64,000 bases of DNA from contig NZ_JACHMX010000001.1 of assembly GCF_014205155.1 (NCBI RefSeq), positions 5,580,001 to 5,644,000 on the forward strand. The letters are read 5' to 3'. The position numbers were made by a program, and so were the translations under genes. Below, one piece after another: positions 7,954 through 15,657 of the stretch. The notes under the pieces were generated by a model. That model worked only from the letters and a program-made list of their open reading frames with translations, had not been told where the DNA came from and made no database searches. Positions within the stretch are counted from its first letter, which is position 1, and the number at the start of each line of letters is the position of its first letter. The DNA comes from Amycolatopsis umgeniensis (lineage in GTDB: Bacteria; Actinomycetota; Actinomycetes; Mycobacteriales; Pseudonocardiaceae).

Positions 7954-10457
7954 TGCGGAAACTCGTCGTCGCGGGACACGGTATGGTCGCGCACCGGCTC
8001 GTGGAGGCCGTGCGCGCGGAGGACAAGACCGGCGAATGGCAGGTCGTGGTGCTCGCCGAGGAGGCGCGCCCCGCCTACGACCGGGTCGCGCTGACGTCCT
8101 ATGTGGACACTTGGGATCCGGCGTCGCTGGCGTTGGAAGGCGCCGACTACGCCGGGGACGAGCAGGTCGAGCTGCGGCTCGGCGACGCGGTGGCCTCGGT
8201 GGACCGGGAGCGCAAGGTCGTCGTCACCGAATCCGGGTACGAGCAGCCGTATGACGCGCTCGTCCTCGCGACCGGTTCGCGGCCGTTCGTCCCGCCGGTG
8301 CCGGGGCACGATCTTCCCGGCTGTTTCGTCTACCGGACGATCGAGGATCTCGACGCCATCCGGGAAGCCGCTCAGCGGCCCGGCCGCGGTCGCCGGTCCG
8401 CGGTCGTCATCGGTGGTGGGCTCCTCGGTCTGGAGGCCGCGAAGGCGTTGCGGGACATGGGTCTCTCGCCGCATGTGGTCGAGATGGCGCCGCGCCTGAT
8501 GCCGCTTCAGGTCGACGAGGGCGGCGGCGGTCTGCTGCGGCGCCTGATCACCGAGCTCGACGTGACCGTCCACACAGGAACGTCGACCGACGCCATCGAG
8601 CCGGACGGCTCTCGCTACATCGCGAAGCTGGGCAACGGAACCGAGCTGGACGTCGACCTGGTCGTGTTCTCCGCCGGGATCCGGCCGCGTGACGACCTCG
8701 CGCGTTCGTCCGGGCTGGAGGTCGGCGCGCGGGGCGGCATCCTGGTCGACGACTCCTGCCGGACGTCGGATCCGGCGGTGTACGCGATCGGCGAATGCGC
8801 GGCCGTGGACGGCAAGATGTACGGCATCGTCGCGCCCGGCTACGCGATGGCGGAGATCGTCGCGGCGCGGCTGACCGGCGGCGAGGGCACGTTCCCCGAG
8901 CCGGACATGTCGACGAAACTCAAGCTCATGGGTGTCGACGTCGCCAGCTTCGGCGACGCGCACGCGGCGACCGAGGGTGCGCTGGAGGTCGCGTTCAACG
9001 ACGCCGTCGCCGGGACCTACAAGAAACTCGTGATCTCGGACGACTCGAAGACGCTGCTCGGCGGGGTGCTGGTCGGCGACGCGAGCGAGTTCAACACGTT
9101 GCGCGCGATGGTCGGCGGGCCGTTGCCCGCCGAGCCGGGCGCGATCCTCGCCCCGGCCGGTGGCGGGGCGGCGGTGGGTGTCGACGCGCTGCCCGACGCC
9201 GCGCAGATCTGTTCGTGCAACGCGGTGTCCAAGGGCGCCATCACGCATGCGATCACCGAGCAGGGTTGCGATTCGGTCGCCAAGATCAAGGGCTGCACGC
9301 GGGCGGGTACGGCTTGCGGATCGTGTGTCCCGCTGCTGGGCAAGCTGCTGACGGCTTGCGGCGTCGAGCAGTCGAAGGCGCTGTGCGAGCACTTCGGCCA
9401 GTCGCGCGCGGAGCTGTTCCAGATCCTGCAGGCCACGCGGATCAGCACGTTCAGCGAGATGATCGATCGCTACGGCAGCGGAACCGGCTGCGCCCTCTGC
9501 AAACCGGCGATCGCGTCGATCCTGGCCACGCTGGGCAACGGGCACATCCTCGCCGGCGAGCAGGCGACGCTGCAGGACACCAACGACAAGTTCCTGGCGA
9601 ACCTCCAGCGCAACGGGACCTACTCGGTGGTGCCGCGGATCCCCGGTGGCGAGGTCACCCCGGAGAAGCTCATGGTGATCGCGCAGGTGGCGATGGATTT
9701 CGGGCTGTACACCAAGATCACCGGCGGGCAGCGGATCGACCTGTTCGGCGCGACCGTCGACCAGCTCCCGCTGATCTGGCGGCGGCTCGTCGACGCCGGG
9801 TTCGAGTCGGGGCACGCGTACGGGAAGTCGTTGCGCACGGTGAAGTCCTGTGTCGGTTCGACGTGGTGCCGCTACGGCGTGCAGGACAGCGTCGGACTCG
9901 CGATCGAACTCGAACTGCGCTACCGCGGCCTGCGCTCGCCGCACAAGCTGAAGTCCGCGGTCTCCGGCTGCGCGCGGGAATGCGCCGAGGCGCGGAGCAA
10001 GGACTTCGGGATCATCGCGACCGACAAGGGCTGGAACCTCTACGTCGGCGGGAACGGCGGCGCGACCCCGCGGCACGCCGATCTGCTGGTGTCCGAAGTG
10101 GACACCGAGACGCTGATCCGCACGATCGACCGGTTCCTGATGTTCTACGTCCGCACGGCCGACCGGTTGCAGCGCACCGCGCCGTGGGTCGAGGAGATGG
10201 ACGGCGGTCTCGATCATCTGCGCGCGGTCATCGTCGACGACAAGCTCGGTATCTGCGAGGACCTCGACGCGGCGATGGCCAAACACGTCGGCGACTACGC
10301 CGACGAATGGCGCGGGGTGCTGGAAGATCCCGAGAAGCTGGCGAAGTTCAGCTCGTTCGTCAACGCGCCGGGCACGCCGGATCCGACGATCTCGTTCCGC
10401 ACCGAACGTGACCAGAAGGTGCCCGTACTGCTGGGCATCCCGGAGGTGAAACAGTGA
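7953..10457 (+). CDS. nirB: Nitrite reductase [NAD(P)H] large subunit
   Basis: Six-electron reduction of nitrite to ammonium in the cytoplasm. The 834 residues hold, in order: an FAD/NAD(P)H module (VVAGHGMVAHRLVEA at the start, VVIGGGLLGLEAAKAL near 150); a BFD-like [2Fe-2S] domain around 418-466 (CSCN, TACGSC); a ferredoxin-like half domain from about 550; and the sirohaem/[4Fe-4S] domain with Cys633, Cys639, Cys673 and Cys677 (Cys-X5-Cys, Cys-X3-Cys). Length matches bacterial NirB. The start overlaps the narK stop and the stop overlaps the nirD GTG, so the operon is coupled throughout. Confidence 0.97.
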   Translation: MRKLVVAGHGMVAHRLVEAVRAEDKTGEWQVVVLAEEARPAYDRVALTSYVDTWDPASLALEGADYAGDEQVELRLGDAVASVDRERKVVVTESGYEQPYDALVLATGSRPFVPPVPGHDLPGCFVYRTIEDLDAIREAAQRPGRGRRSAVVIGGGLLGLEAAKALRDMGLSPHVVEMAPRLMPLQVDEGGGGLLRRLITELDVTVHTGTSTDAIEPDGSRYIAKLGNGTELDVDLVVFSAGIRPRDDLARSSGLEVGARGGILVDDSCRTSDPAVYAIGECAAVDGKMYGIVAPGYAMAEIVAARLTGGEGTFPEPDMSTKLKLMGVDVASFGDAHAATEGALEVAFNDAVAGTYKKLVISDDSKTLLGGVLVGDASEFNTLRAMVGGPLPAEPGAILAPAGGGAAVGVDALPDAAQICSCNAVSKGAITHAITEQGCDSVAKIKGCTRAGTACGSCVPLLGKLLTACGVEQSKALCEHFGQSRAELFQILQATRISTFSEMIDRYGSGTGCALCKPAIASILATLGNGHILAGEQATLQDTNDKFLANLQRNGTYSVVPRIPGGEVTPEKLMVIAQVAMDFGLYTKITGGQRIDLFGATVDQLPLIWRRLVDAGFESGHAYGKSLRTVKSCVGSTWCRYGVQDSVGLAIELELRYRGLRSPHKLKSAVSGCARECAEARSKDFGIIATDKGWNLYVGGNGGATPRHADLLVSEVDTETLIRTIDRFLMFYVRTADRLQRTAPWVEEMDGGLDHLRAVIVDDKLGICEDLDAAMAKHVGDYADEWRGVLEDPEKLAKFSSFVNAPGTPDPTISFRTERDQKVPVLLGIPEVKQ

Positions 10458-10801
10458 CGACTTCGATCGAGCGCACCTGGACCGCCGTCTGCGCGGCGGG
10501 CGCCGTCCCCGAATGGTCCGGTGTCGCCGCCCTGCTCGACGACGGGAGCCAGGTGGCGATCTTCCGGCTGCCCGGCGACCGGTGGTACGCACTGTCCAAT
10601 ATGGACCCGATCAGCGGTGCGGCGGTGCTTTCGCGCGGGATCGTCGGCGATGCCGGCGGTGTCCCGGTGGTGGCTTCGCCGGTGTACAAGGAACGGTTCG
10701 ACCTGCGGACCGGCGCCTGTCTGGACGTCGAGGGGGTCTCGGTGGACGCATACGGAGTGCGGGTTTCCGGGGGTGTGGTGGAGGTCGAGGCTTCACCGTG
10801 A
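10454..10801 (+). CDS. nirD: Nitrite reductase small subunit (Rieske-like)
   Basis: A 115-residue NirD with the family fold of a Rieske-type beta-barrel (IFRLPGDRWYALSNMDPISGAAVLSRGIVG, then SPVYKERFDLRTGACLD). As is normal for NirD, the cluster-binding Cys/His pairs of true Rieske proteins are missing. It pairs with NirB. The GTG start overlaps the nirB stop and its own TGA overlaps the GTG of the next gene by 4 bp. Confidence 0.95.
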   Translation: MTTSIERTWTAVCAAGAVPEWSGVAALLDDGSQVAIFRLPGDRWYALSNMDPISGAAVLSRGIVGDAGGVPVVASPVYKERFDLRTGACLDVEGVSVDAYGVRVSGGVVEVEASP

Positions 10802-11901
10802 CAGAAGTCCCTCCCCTGGCGGGATTCGTCATCGGCATCACGGCGGCGCGACGGGCTGACGAGCTCGGCGCGCTGTTCGTGCGTAAGGGTGCGACCGTGC
10901 GGTACGGCCCGGCGATCCGGATCGTGCCGCTCGCCGACGACACCGAACTGCGGGCGGCCACCATGCGCCTGCTTCAGGACCGGGTCGACGCCGTCGTCGC
11001 GACGACCGGGATCGGCTTCCGCGGCTGGATCGAGGCGGCCGAGGACTGGGGCGTGGGGGAGGAACTGCTGGCCGGTCTCGGGCGGTCTTCGCTGCTCGCG
11101 CGCGGCCCGAAGGCCAAGGGTGCGATCCGCGCGGCCGGACTCTCGGAGGACTACTCGCCCGCCTCGGAGAGCAACGCCGAGGTGCTGCGGCATCTGCTCG
11201 AATCCGGTGTGGACGGTCAGCGGATCGCGGTGCAGCTGCACGGTGAACCGCTTCCGTACTTTGTGGACAGTCTTCGCGCGGCGGGCGCCGACGTGATCGA
11301 GGTGCCGGTGTACCGCTGGGTCGGCCCGGCAGACCCCGGCCCGCTGGACCGGCTGCTGGACGCCGTCCTCGATGGCTCGGTGCACGCTCTGCCGTTCACC
11401 AGCGCGCCCGCAGCCGCGTCCATGCTGGCGATGGCGAGGCGGACCGGGCGGCTGCCGGGAATCGTCCAGGCACTGGAAAAGCGGGTCGTGGTGGCCTGCG
11501 TCGGGCCGATCACCGCGGGGCCGTTGGCCGCGCTCGGGATCCCGACGGTGCAGCCGGCGCGCTCGCGGATCGGGGCCTTGGCGCGGACGGTGTCCGACGA
11601 GCTCGGAGCTCGCTCGTCGCGACTGACGGCTGGCGGGCGGAGCATCGAACTGCGCGGGCAGGCGGCGGTGGTCGACGGGCAGTGGTGTGACATCGCGCCC
11701 GCGCCGATGGCCCTGCTGCGGGCGTTGGCGGAGTCGCCGGGGCGGGTGTTCTCGCGGCGGGAGCTGATCTCCGCGTTGCCCGACGGCGGCGAAGAGCACG
11801 CCGTCGAAACCGCCATCGGGCGTCTGCGGAGCTCCCTGGGCGCCCCGAAACTCGTCCAGACGGTGGTGAAACGGGGCTACCGCCTGGCCGTCGACCCATG
11901 A
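10798..11901 (+). CDS. nnaR: HemD-like/winged-helix transcriptional regulator of nitrate-nitrite assimilation (NnaR type)
   Basis: A 367-residue fusion. Residues 1-245 form a uroporphyrinogen-III-synthase (HemD) fold (GFVIGITAARRADEL, TTGIGFRGWIEAAE, FTSAPAAASML, ACVGPITAGPL). Residues 280-367 are an OmpR-type winged helix (SPGRVFSRRELISAL, AIGRLRSSLG, VKRGYRLAV). This architecture is that of NnaR, a GlnR-controlled activator of nitrate/nitrite genes in Streptomyces, and of Rv0260c in M. tuberculosis. The GTG start overlaps nirD, making it the last operon gene. The HemD domain may sense a tetrapyrrole linked to sirohaem demand, which is inference. It is more likely a regulator than the housekeeping HemD enzyme. 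Confidence 0.88.
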   Translation: MTEVPPLAGFVIGITAARRADELGALFVRKGATVRYGPAIRIVPLADDTELRAATMRLLQDRVDAVVATTGIGFRGWIEAAEDWGVGEELLAGLGRSSLLARGPKAKGAIRAAGLSEDYSPASESNAEVLRHLLESGVDGQRIAVQLHGEPLPYFVDSLRAAGADVIEVPVYRWVGPADPGPLDRLLDAVLDGSVHALPFTSAPAAASMLAMARRTGRLPGIVQALEKRVVVACVGPITAGPLAALGIPTVQPARSRIGALARTVSDELGARSSRLTAGGRSIELRGQAAVVDGQWCDIAPAPMALLRALAESPGRVFSRRELISALPDGGEEHAVETAIGRLRSSLGAPKLVQTVVKRGYRLAVDP

Positions 11902-11962
11902 TCTTTCCGCGTTCAGAGGACTAAACGCGTGGGGGTGTGCCGGCCGGTGAGCGTGCCGCACA

Positions 11963-12017
11963 TGTCGCGAAAGCCACTTTCGGGACGTCTGATGTCCCGA
12001 AAGTGGCTTTCGCGACA
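11963..12017. repeat. Palindrome P1: 24-nt perfect arms, apical GGGAC-N7-GTCCC
   Basis: Left arm 11963-11986 and right arm 11994-12017 are perfect reverse complements around the loop GTCTGAT. The arm contains GCGAAAG-CCA-CTTTCG, so each arm is itself nearly palindromic. The tip GGGAC-loop-GTCCC is shared with palindromes at 17032, 58786, 58843 and 61638, whose stems differ. Likely bidirectional terminator. Confidence 0.85.
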
Positions 12018-12077
12018 CCCGAGATGGCGGTGAGGCGTGCCGAGGGGGGCGGGCTCCGGGCGGAGACGCACCTGCGC

Positions 12078-12130
12078 GTTGCGAAAGCCACTTTCGCAAC
12101 GTTCAAGGTTGCGAAAGTGGCTTTCGCAAC
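12078..12130. repeat. Palindrome P2: GTTGCGAAAG family, 23-nt perfect arms
   Basis: Arms 12078-12100 and 12108-12130 pair perfectly around the 7-nt loop GTTCAAG. Each arm is also a perfect palindrome by itself (GTTGCGAAAG-CCA-CTTTCGCAAC). The element could therefore form one long hairpin or two short ones. A near-identical copy lies at 17278-17330. Confidence 0.85.
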
Positions 12131-12186
12131 GCCTTCCCAAGGAGCACACGCCGCGGCAGGCACCGGCCAGGATGCCTCGCCCCGCA

Positions 12187-12242
12187 TTTAGTCCTCTGGA
12201 TGCGGTCCTTGCGCGTGCAACTACCGCATCCAGAGGACTAAA
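12187..12242. repeat. Palindrome P3: TTTAGTCCTCTGGATGCGGT family, 20-nt perfect arms
   Basis: Arms 12187-12206 and 12223-12242 pair perfectly around a 16-nt loop, with further pairing outside (CGC/GCG) across one mismatch. The right end lies 9 bp from the stop of the minus-strand HTH_42 gene, a fitting place for its terminator. Part of the arm also occurs next to the nnaR stop (around 11915). Confidence 0.8.
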
Positions 12243-12250
12243 CGCGGGGG

Positions 12251-13369
12251 TTAGGAGAAGGTGACGCGGTGGTCGGGGAACTCCCGTGCCGCGGCGACGC
12301 GGGCGGCCTCCTCCTCAGCCGCCTTCCGTACGGCCGGGCGGAGCGCGTCGAACGGGGTGACGGTGAGGTCGAGCCGCTTCTTCCCGCTCGCCTTGGCCCG
12401 CCAGACCCCGGCGATCTCGCCGTCCGCCAGCAGCGCGCCGGGACTCCCGAGGATCTTCCAGACCTCCTTCTGCCTGGCCTTGTCCGGCACCAGCACGGCA
12501 CGGTCGCGCGCCTGGACGAACGGGTCCAGCGGCGGCAGCAGGCGGACCACGTCCGGCTCCGGCGGGTTCTCCAGCGACGGCACCCGGTCTTTCGGCAGGA
12601 AGGCCTTCTTGCCGTCGATCCGGACCTCGACCAGGTCTTCCGGCCACATCGCGTCGACACCGGTGCGGGTCGTCCCGACGTAGGTCGCGGTGTCACCGGG
12701 GGTGGCCGGACCGTTGATCCGCAGGTACCCCTCGACGACGCGCGTGGCCGCTTTGGCGTCCGGCTTGGTTTTGAGCCTGCCGCGCTGTTCCAGCGGTGCC
12801 AACGTCGCCGGTGTCGCGCCCGGTTCCAGCCGGACCCCGGCGTGGATCGACGCGACCCGCATCAACTGTTCGTAGATGTGCACGACACCGCAGCCGCGGC
12901 AGGCGTACGAGAGACCGTCGGGGATGAGTTTCGTGATCGCGCCGCTCACCGTGCCCTTGGTCTGCACGCCGGTGACGACCTCGCGGATCGCCTTCGCCGC
13001 GGTGAACAGCGCGTCCGTCGCGGACATACCGGCGTCCTCGACCTGCTTGCGCTGCCAGAGGACGCGAGCCATCGCGTCCTTCTCGTCGAGCGGCACGAGC
13101 GCCGCCCTGATCGCGTCCAGTTCCGCGCGACGGTGGAAATGCGGGGCGCCGCGATGCGTCCAGGCGAGGACGAAGCGCTCGTCGTCCCAGACCCCGGGCG
13201 TGATGTCGCCGTCGATCCGGGCCGCGAGTCCCAGCAAGGCGGTGTCGCGCACGGAATCCTGCAGGCCGAGGTCGAACACGGCCGCCGCGGCCGGATCCGT
13301 CTCCTCGCGGTGCAGCCCGTGCGCCGCGATCCGGTACGCCAGCACCTGCTCGCGATCGACCTCGAGCAC
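12251..13369 (-). CDS. Winged-helix DNA-binding protein of the HTH_42 (AlkZ/YcaQ-related) superfamily
   Basis: A 372-residue protein from GTG 13369, with AGGAGG five bases upstream. It looks like the actinobacterial HTH_42 proteins related to the AlkZ DNA glycosylases: RIAAHGL near the N-terminus, an aromatic and basic stretch (FVLAWTHRGAPHFH), a winged-helix middle and the late motif GRLKTKPDAKAATRVVEGYLRINGP. The AlkZ family opens interstrand crosslinks, but whether this distant member has glycosylase activity cannot be said. It lies 8 bp downstream of the DUF3224 gene and probably shares its promoter. Confidence 0.75.
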   Translation of the reverse strand: MLEVDREQVLAYRIAAHGLHREETDPAAAAVFDLGLQDSVRDTALLGLAARIDGDITPGVWDDERFVLAWTHRGAPHFHRRAELDAIRAALVPLDEKDAMARVLWQRKQVEDAGMSATDALFTAAKAIREVVTGVQTKGTVSGAITKLIPDGLSYACRGCGVVHIYEQLMRVASIHAGVRLEPGATPATLAPLEQRGRLKTKPDAKAATRVVEGYLRINGPATPGDTATYVGTTRTGVDAMWPEDLVEVRIDGKKAFLPKDRVPSLENPPEPDVVRLLPPLDPFVQARDRAVLVPDKARQKEVWKILGSPGALLADGEIAGVWRAKASGKKRLDLTVTPFDALRPAVRKAAEEEAARVAAAREFPDHRVTFS

Positions 13370-13377
13370 TGATCCTC

Positions 13378-13773
13378 CTAAAGCGAGTATTCGAGCGTGT
13401 ACGACATCGTCGGCTCACCGAGGACGCCCGTGGTGGTACCGGACCCGGTGATCCCGGCGAGTTCACCCGTTCCGGAGCCTTCGACGACCTTGAACGTCGA
13501 CGAGAAGCCCTTCGCGTCGAAACCGCAGTCGTGCTTGATCACGAAGCTTCCCTTACGCCCGTCCACACTGCCCTCGAAACGCTCGAAGCCCGCGGCCGTC
13601 GTGCCTTCGCCGTCGTAGCCCTCACCCGCGTAGTACAGCAGGTAGTCGAGAATCGACTCGCCTTCGATCAACCCGTTGTAGCCGAACGTGGCGTGCGCGT
13701 GGGCCACTCGCGGGCCGCCGTCGGCGCCGCTGACGATGGCTTCTTCCCAGTTCTTCACGGCGAAAGTGTTCAT
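13378..13773 (-). CDS. DUF3224 domain-containing protein
   Basis: A 131-residue cytoplasmic protein that fills a single DUF3224 (allene-oxide-cyclase-barrel-like) domain: alternating short strands, the segment GRKGSFVIKHDCGFD and the end GSGTGELAGITGSG followed by YTLEYSL. The function of the family is not known. It is transcribed divergently from a WYL regulator across 60 bp, with a palindrome between them. DUF3224 genes are often seen beside such regulators, so it is a likely target. The HTH_42 gene follows by 8 bp. Confidence 0.85.
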   Translation of the reverse strand: MNTFAVKNWEEAIVSGADGGPRVAHAHATFGYNGLIEGESILDYLLYYAGEGYDGEGTTAAGFERFEGSVDGRKGSFVIKHDCGFDAKGFSSTFKVVEGSGTGELAGITGSGTTTGVLGEPTMSYTLEYSL

Positions 13774-13793
13774 GGGTTCACCCTGTCAGCGAT

Positions 13794-13827
13794 ACCTGTC
13801 AGGTTGTGTCAGGTTTTCGGGGATACT
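13794..13827 (+). promoter_or_regulatory. Promoter and operator candidate of the WYL regulator
   Basis: GATACT at 13822-13827 is a good -10 element, and the start ATG follows seven bases later, so the transcript is probably leaderless. ACCTGTCAGGT (13794-13804) is a perfect palindrome. TGTCAG recurs at 13784 and TGTCAGG at 13808, three half-sites about 12 bp apart. These are candidate sites for the WYL protein acting on both divergent genes. Confidence 0.5.
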
Positions 13828-13833
13828 GGAGTC

Positions 13834-14802
13834 ATGCGCGCGAGCAGACTCCTGTCGGTCCTCCTCCTGCTGCAGAATCGCGGCCGGATGACGGCCGAGG
13901 AGCTGGCGGCGGAGCTGGAGGTTTCGGTCCGGACGGTCTACCGCGACGTCGAGGCGCTGTCCGCGGCCGGCGTGCCGGTGTACGCCGATCGCGGGCGTAC
14001 GGGCGGCTATCAGCTGGTCGACGGCTATCGCACGCGGCTGACCGGGCTGACCGAGGAGGAGGCGCAATCGCTTTCGCTGGCTGGCCTGCCGGGGGCGGCC
14101 GCCGAACTCGGGCTGGGCACGGTGCTCGCCGCCGCGCAGCTCAAACTGCACGCGGCCATGCCCGCGGAGCTGCGTGCCGGGGCGAGCAAGGTATCCGACC
14201 GGTTCTACCTGGACGTCCCTGGCTGGCATCGCGGGATCGAGAGCCTGCCGCGACTGTCCGAACTGGCCGACGCGGTCTGGCACGCGCGGCGGATCAAGGT
14301 CCGGTACGAACGCTGGGGGCAGCGGAAGGTCGATCGTGTCCTCGACCCGCTGGGCCTGATCCTCAAGGCGGGGAACTGGTATCTCGCGGCGCGGTGCGAC
14401 GGGACCGATCGCACGTACCGGGTCTCCCGGATCGAAGAGCTCGACGATCTCGGCGAGACCTTCGAGCGGCCGTCCGACTTCGATCTCGCGCGCTATTGGC
14501 ACGAGTGGTCGGAGCAGTTCGAAAAACGCATGTACTCGCGGATGGCGGTGGTCCGCTTGAACGAGTTCGCCCGCATACTGCTGCCGTTCTATCTCGGGGC
14601 CGTCGGAGCGCGCGCGTTGCGGGAAGCGGATGCCGAGCCGGACGAGGACGGCTGGCTGACGATGGACCTGCTCGTCGAGCCGGGAGAATCGGCCGTCGGC
14701 GAACTACTGCGGTTCGGCGGGAACCTCGAAGTACTCGAACCGCCGGAGCTGCGCGAGCGGCTGGCGGAGGAGATCAGGAAGATGGGCGCGCGTTATGGCT
14801 GA
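13834..14802 (+). CDS. YafY/WYL-domain transcriptional regulator
   Basis: A 322-residue protein. The first 60 residues are an HTH_11 domain (RLLSVLLLLQNRGRMTAEEL, VSVRTVYRDVEALSAAGVPV) followed by the family motif YADRGRTGGYQLVDGY. A WYL domain is centred near residues 140-230 (RRIKVRYERWG, DRVLDPLGLILKAGNWYL), and a WCX-like C-terminus follows. WYL proteins sense nucleotides or small ligands. The start lies seven bases after a -10 element. The last 8 bases overlap the start of a HemD-like gene, so the two are translated together. Confidence 0.92.
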   Translation: MRASRLLSVLLLLQNRGRMTAEELAAELEVSVRTVYRDVEALSAAGVPVYADRGRTGGYQLVDGYRTRLTGLTEEEAQSLSLAGLPGAAAELGLGTVLAAAQLKLHAAMPAELRAGASKVSDRFYLDVPGWHRGIESLPRLSELADAVWHARRIKVRYERWGQRKVDRVLDPLGLILKAGNWYLAARCDGTDRTYRVSRIEELDDLGETFERPSDFDLARYWHEWSEQFEKRMYSRMAVVRLNEFARILLPFYLGAVGARALREADAEPDEDGWLTMDLLVEPGESAVGELLRFGGNLEVLEPPELRERLAEEIRKMGARYG

Positions 14803-15604
14803 CCTGGACGGCATCACGATCGGGATCACCGCGGAGCGGCGGGCCGAAGACTTCATCGCCGCGCTGGAACGGAACGGCGCGACCGTGCTGCACGCGCCCA
14901 CCATCCGCATCGTCCCGCTGCCCGACGACACCGAACTCCGGGCGGCGACGGACGCCGTGCTGGCCGAACCGGTCGGGTTCACCGCGGTCACCACCGGCGC
15001 CGGATTCCGCGGCTGGCTTTCGGCGGCCGAAGGCTGGGGGCTGCGCGAACCGCTGCTGGACCGGCTGGCGGCGTCACGGATCTTCGTGCGCGGGCCGAAA
15101 GCGGCAGGCGCGGTGCGCGGCGAGGGGTTGCGCGAGGAGTTCTCCGCGCCGGAGGAGAGCAACGCCGGACTGTTCGAGGGCCTGCGCGACGCCGGAGTGC
15201 GCGGGGCGCGGGTCGCCGTCCAGCTGCACGGCACCCTGCTGCCCGAACTCACCGGGCTGCTGCGGGATTCCGGCGCGGATGTCGTCCAGGCACAGCCGTA
15301 TCGCTGGCTTTCGCCCGCGGACGTCGAACCGGTGCACGATCTCGTCGAAAGTGTGATCGCCGGGCGGGTGGCCGCGCTCGCGTTCACTTCCGCCCCCGCG
15401 GCGGCGAATCTTCTGGCGCTCGCGGGGTCGCGCCGGGAGGACCTTCTCGCCGAACTACGTGGTCCAGTCCTTTGTGCCTGCGTCGGACCGGTGACCGCGG
15501 CGCCGCTGGAAGCCGCCGGAGTCCCGACCGTCCAGCCCGAACGGCAGCGGCTCGGCGCCTTGGTGAAACTTCTCGTCGCGGAACTGCGCATTCGGCCGTC
15601 TTGA
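14795..15604 (+). CDS. Uroporphyrinogen-III synthase-like protein (HemD domain only)
   Basis: A 269-residue HemD-fold protein, clearly paralogous to the N-terminal domain of the regulator at 10798-11901. Shared segments include RIVPL-DDTELRAAT, TTGAGFRGWLSAAEGWG, ESNAGLFEGL, FTSAPAAANLL and CVGPVTAAPLEAAGVPTVQP. It lacks the winged-helix tail. Housekeeping hemD normally lies with hemABC, which are absent here, so it may be an accessory synthase for sirohaem or a ligand-binding partner. The 8-bp overlap with the WYL gene ties its expression to that regulator. Confidence 0.8.
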   Translation: MADLDGITIGITAERRAEDFIAALERNGATVLHAPTIRIVPLPDDTELRAATDAVLAEPVGFTAVTTGAGFRGWLSAAEGWGLREPLLDRLAASRIFVRGPKAAGAVRGEGLREEFSAPEESNAGLFEGLRDAGVRGARVAVQLHGTLLPELTGLLRDSGADVVQAQPYRWLSPADVEPVHDLVESVIAGRVAALAFTSAPAAANLLALAGSRREDLLAELRGPVLCACVGPVTAAPLEAAGVPTVQPERQRLGALVKLLVAELRIRPS

Positions 15605-15657
15605 CGCGGCTAATCCGCTTTGCCAGGCTCGACACCGGACGCACGGGAGGGCGGCGG

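Larger units (their letters stand above)
11902..12250. other. Convergent intergenic region filled with palindromes
   Basis: The 349 bp between nnaR and the HTH_42 gene hold no credible gene. A small hairpin (CGCGTT/AACGCG arms) around 11909-11930 reuses the motif CAGAGGACTAAACGCG, which returns in the third palindrome. Three long palindromes follow, each from a different sequence family, listed separately. The short open frames across them translate the repeats and are not genes. Confidence 0.8.

Noticed and set aside
7851..10592. A 913-codon open frame on the minus strand across nirB
   Set aside because: It is a mirror of the GC-rich third-position pattern of nirB, with very high Arg/Asp/His content and no domain. 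The plus strand encodes a complete NirB.
10798..11901. Housekeeping uroporphyrinogen-III synthase
   Set aside because: The C-terminal OmpR-type winged helix and the position at the end of the nitrate operon indicate the NnaR-type regulator instead.
11913..12264. Small open frames of 75-88 codons between nnaR and the HTH_42 gene
   Set aside because: Both strands translate to the same short words (KATFATF, KVAFAT) because they read through palindromes. No ribosome site or protein-like composition.
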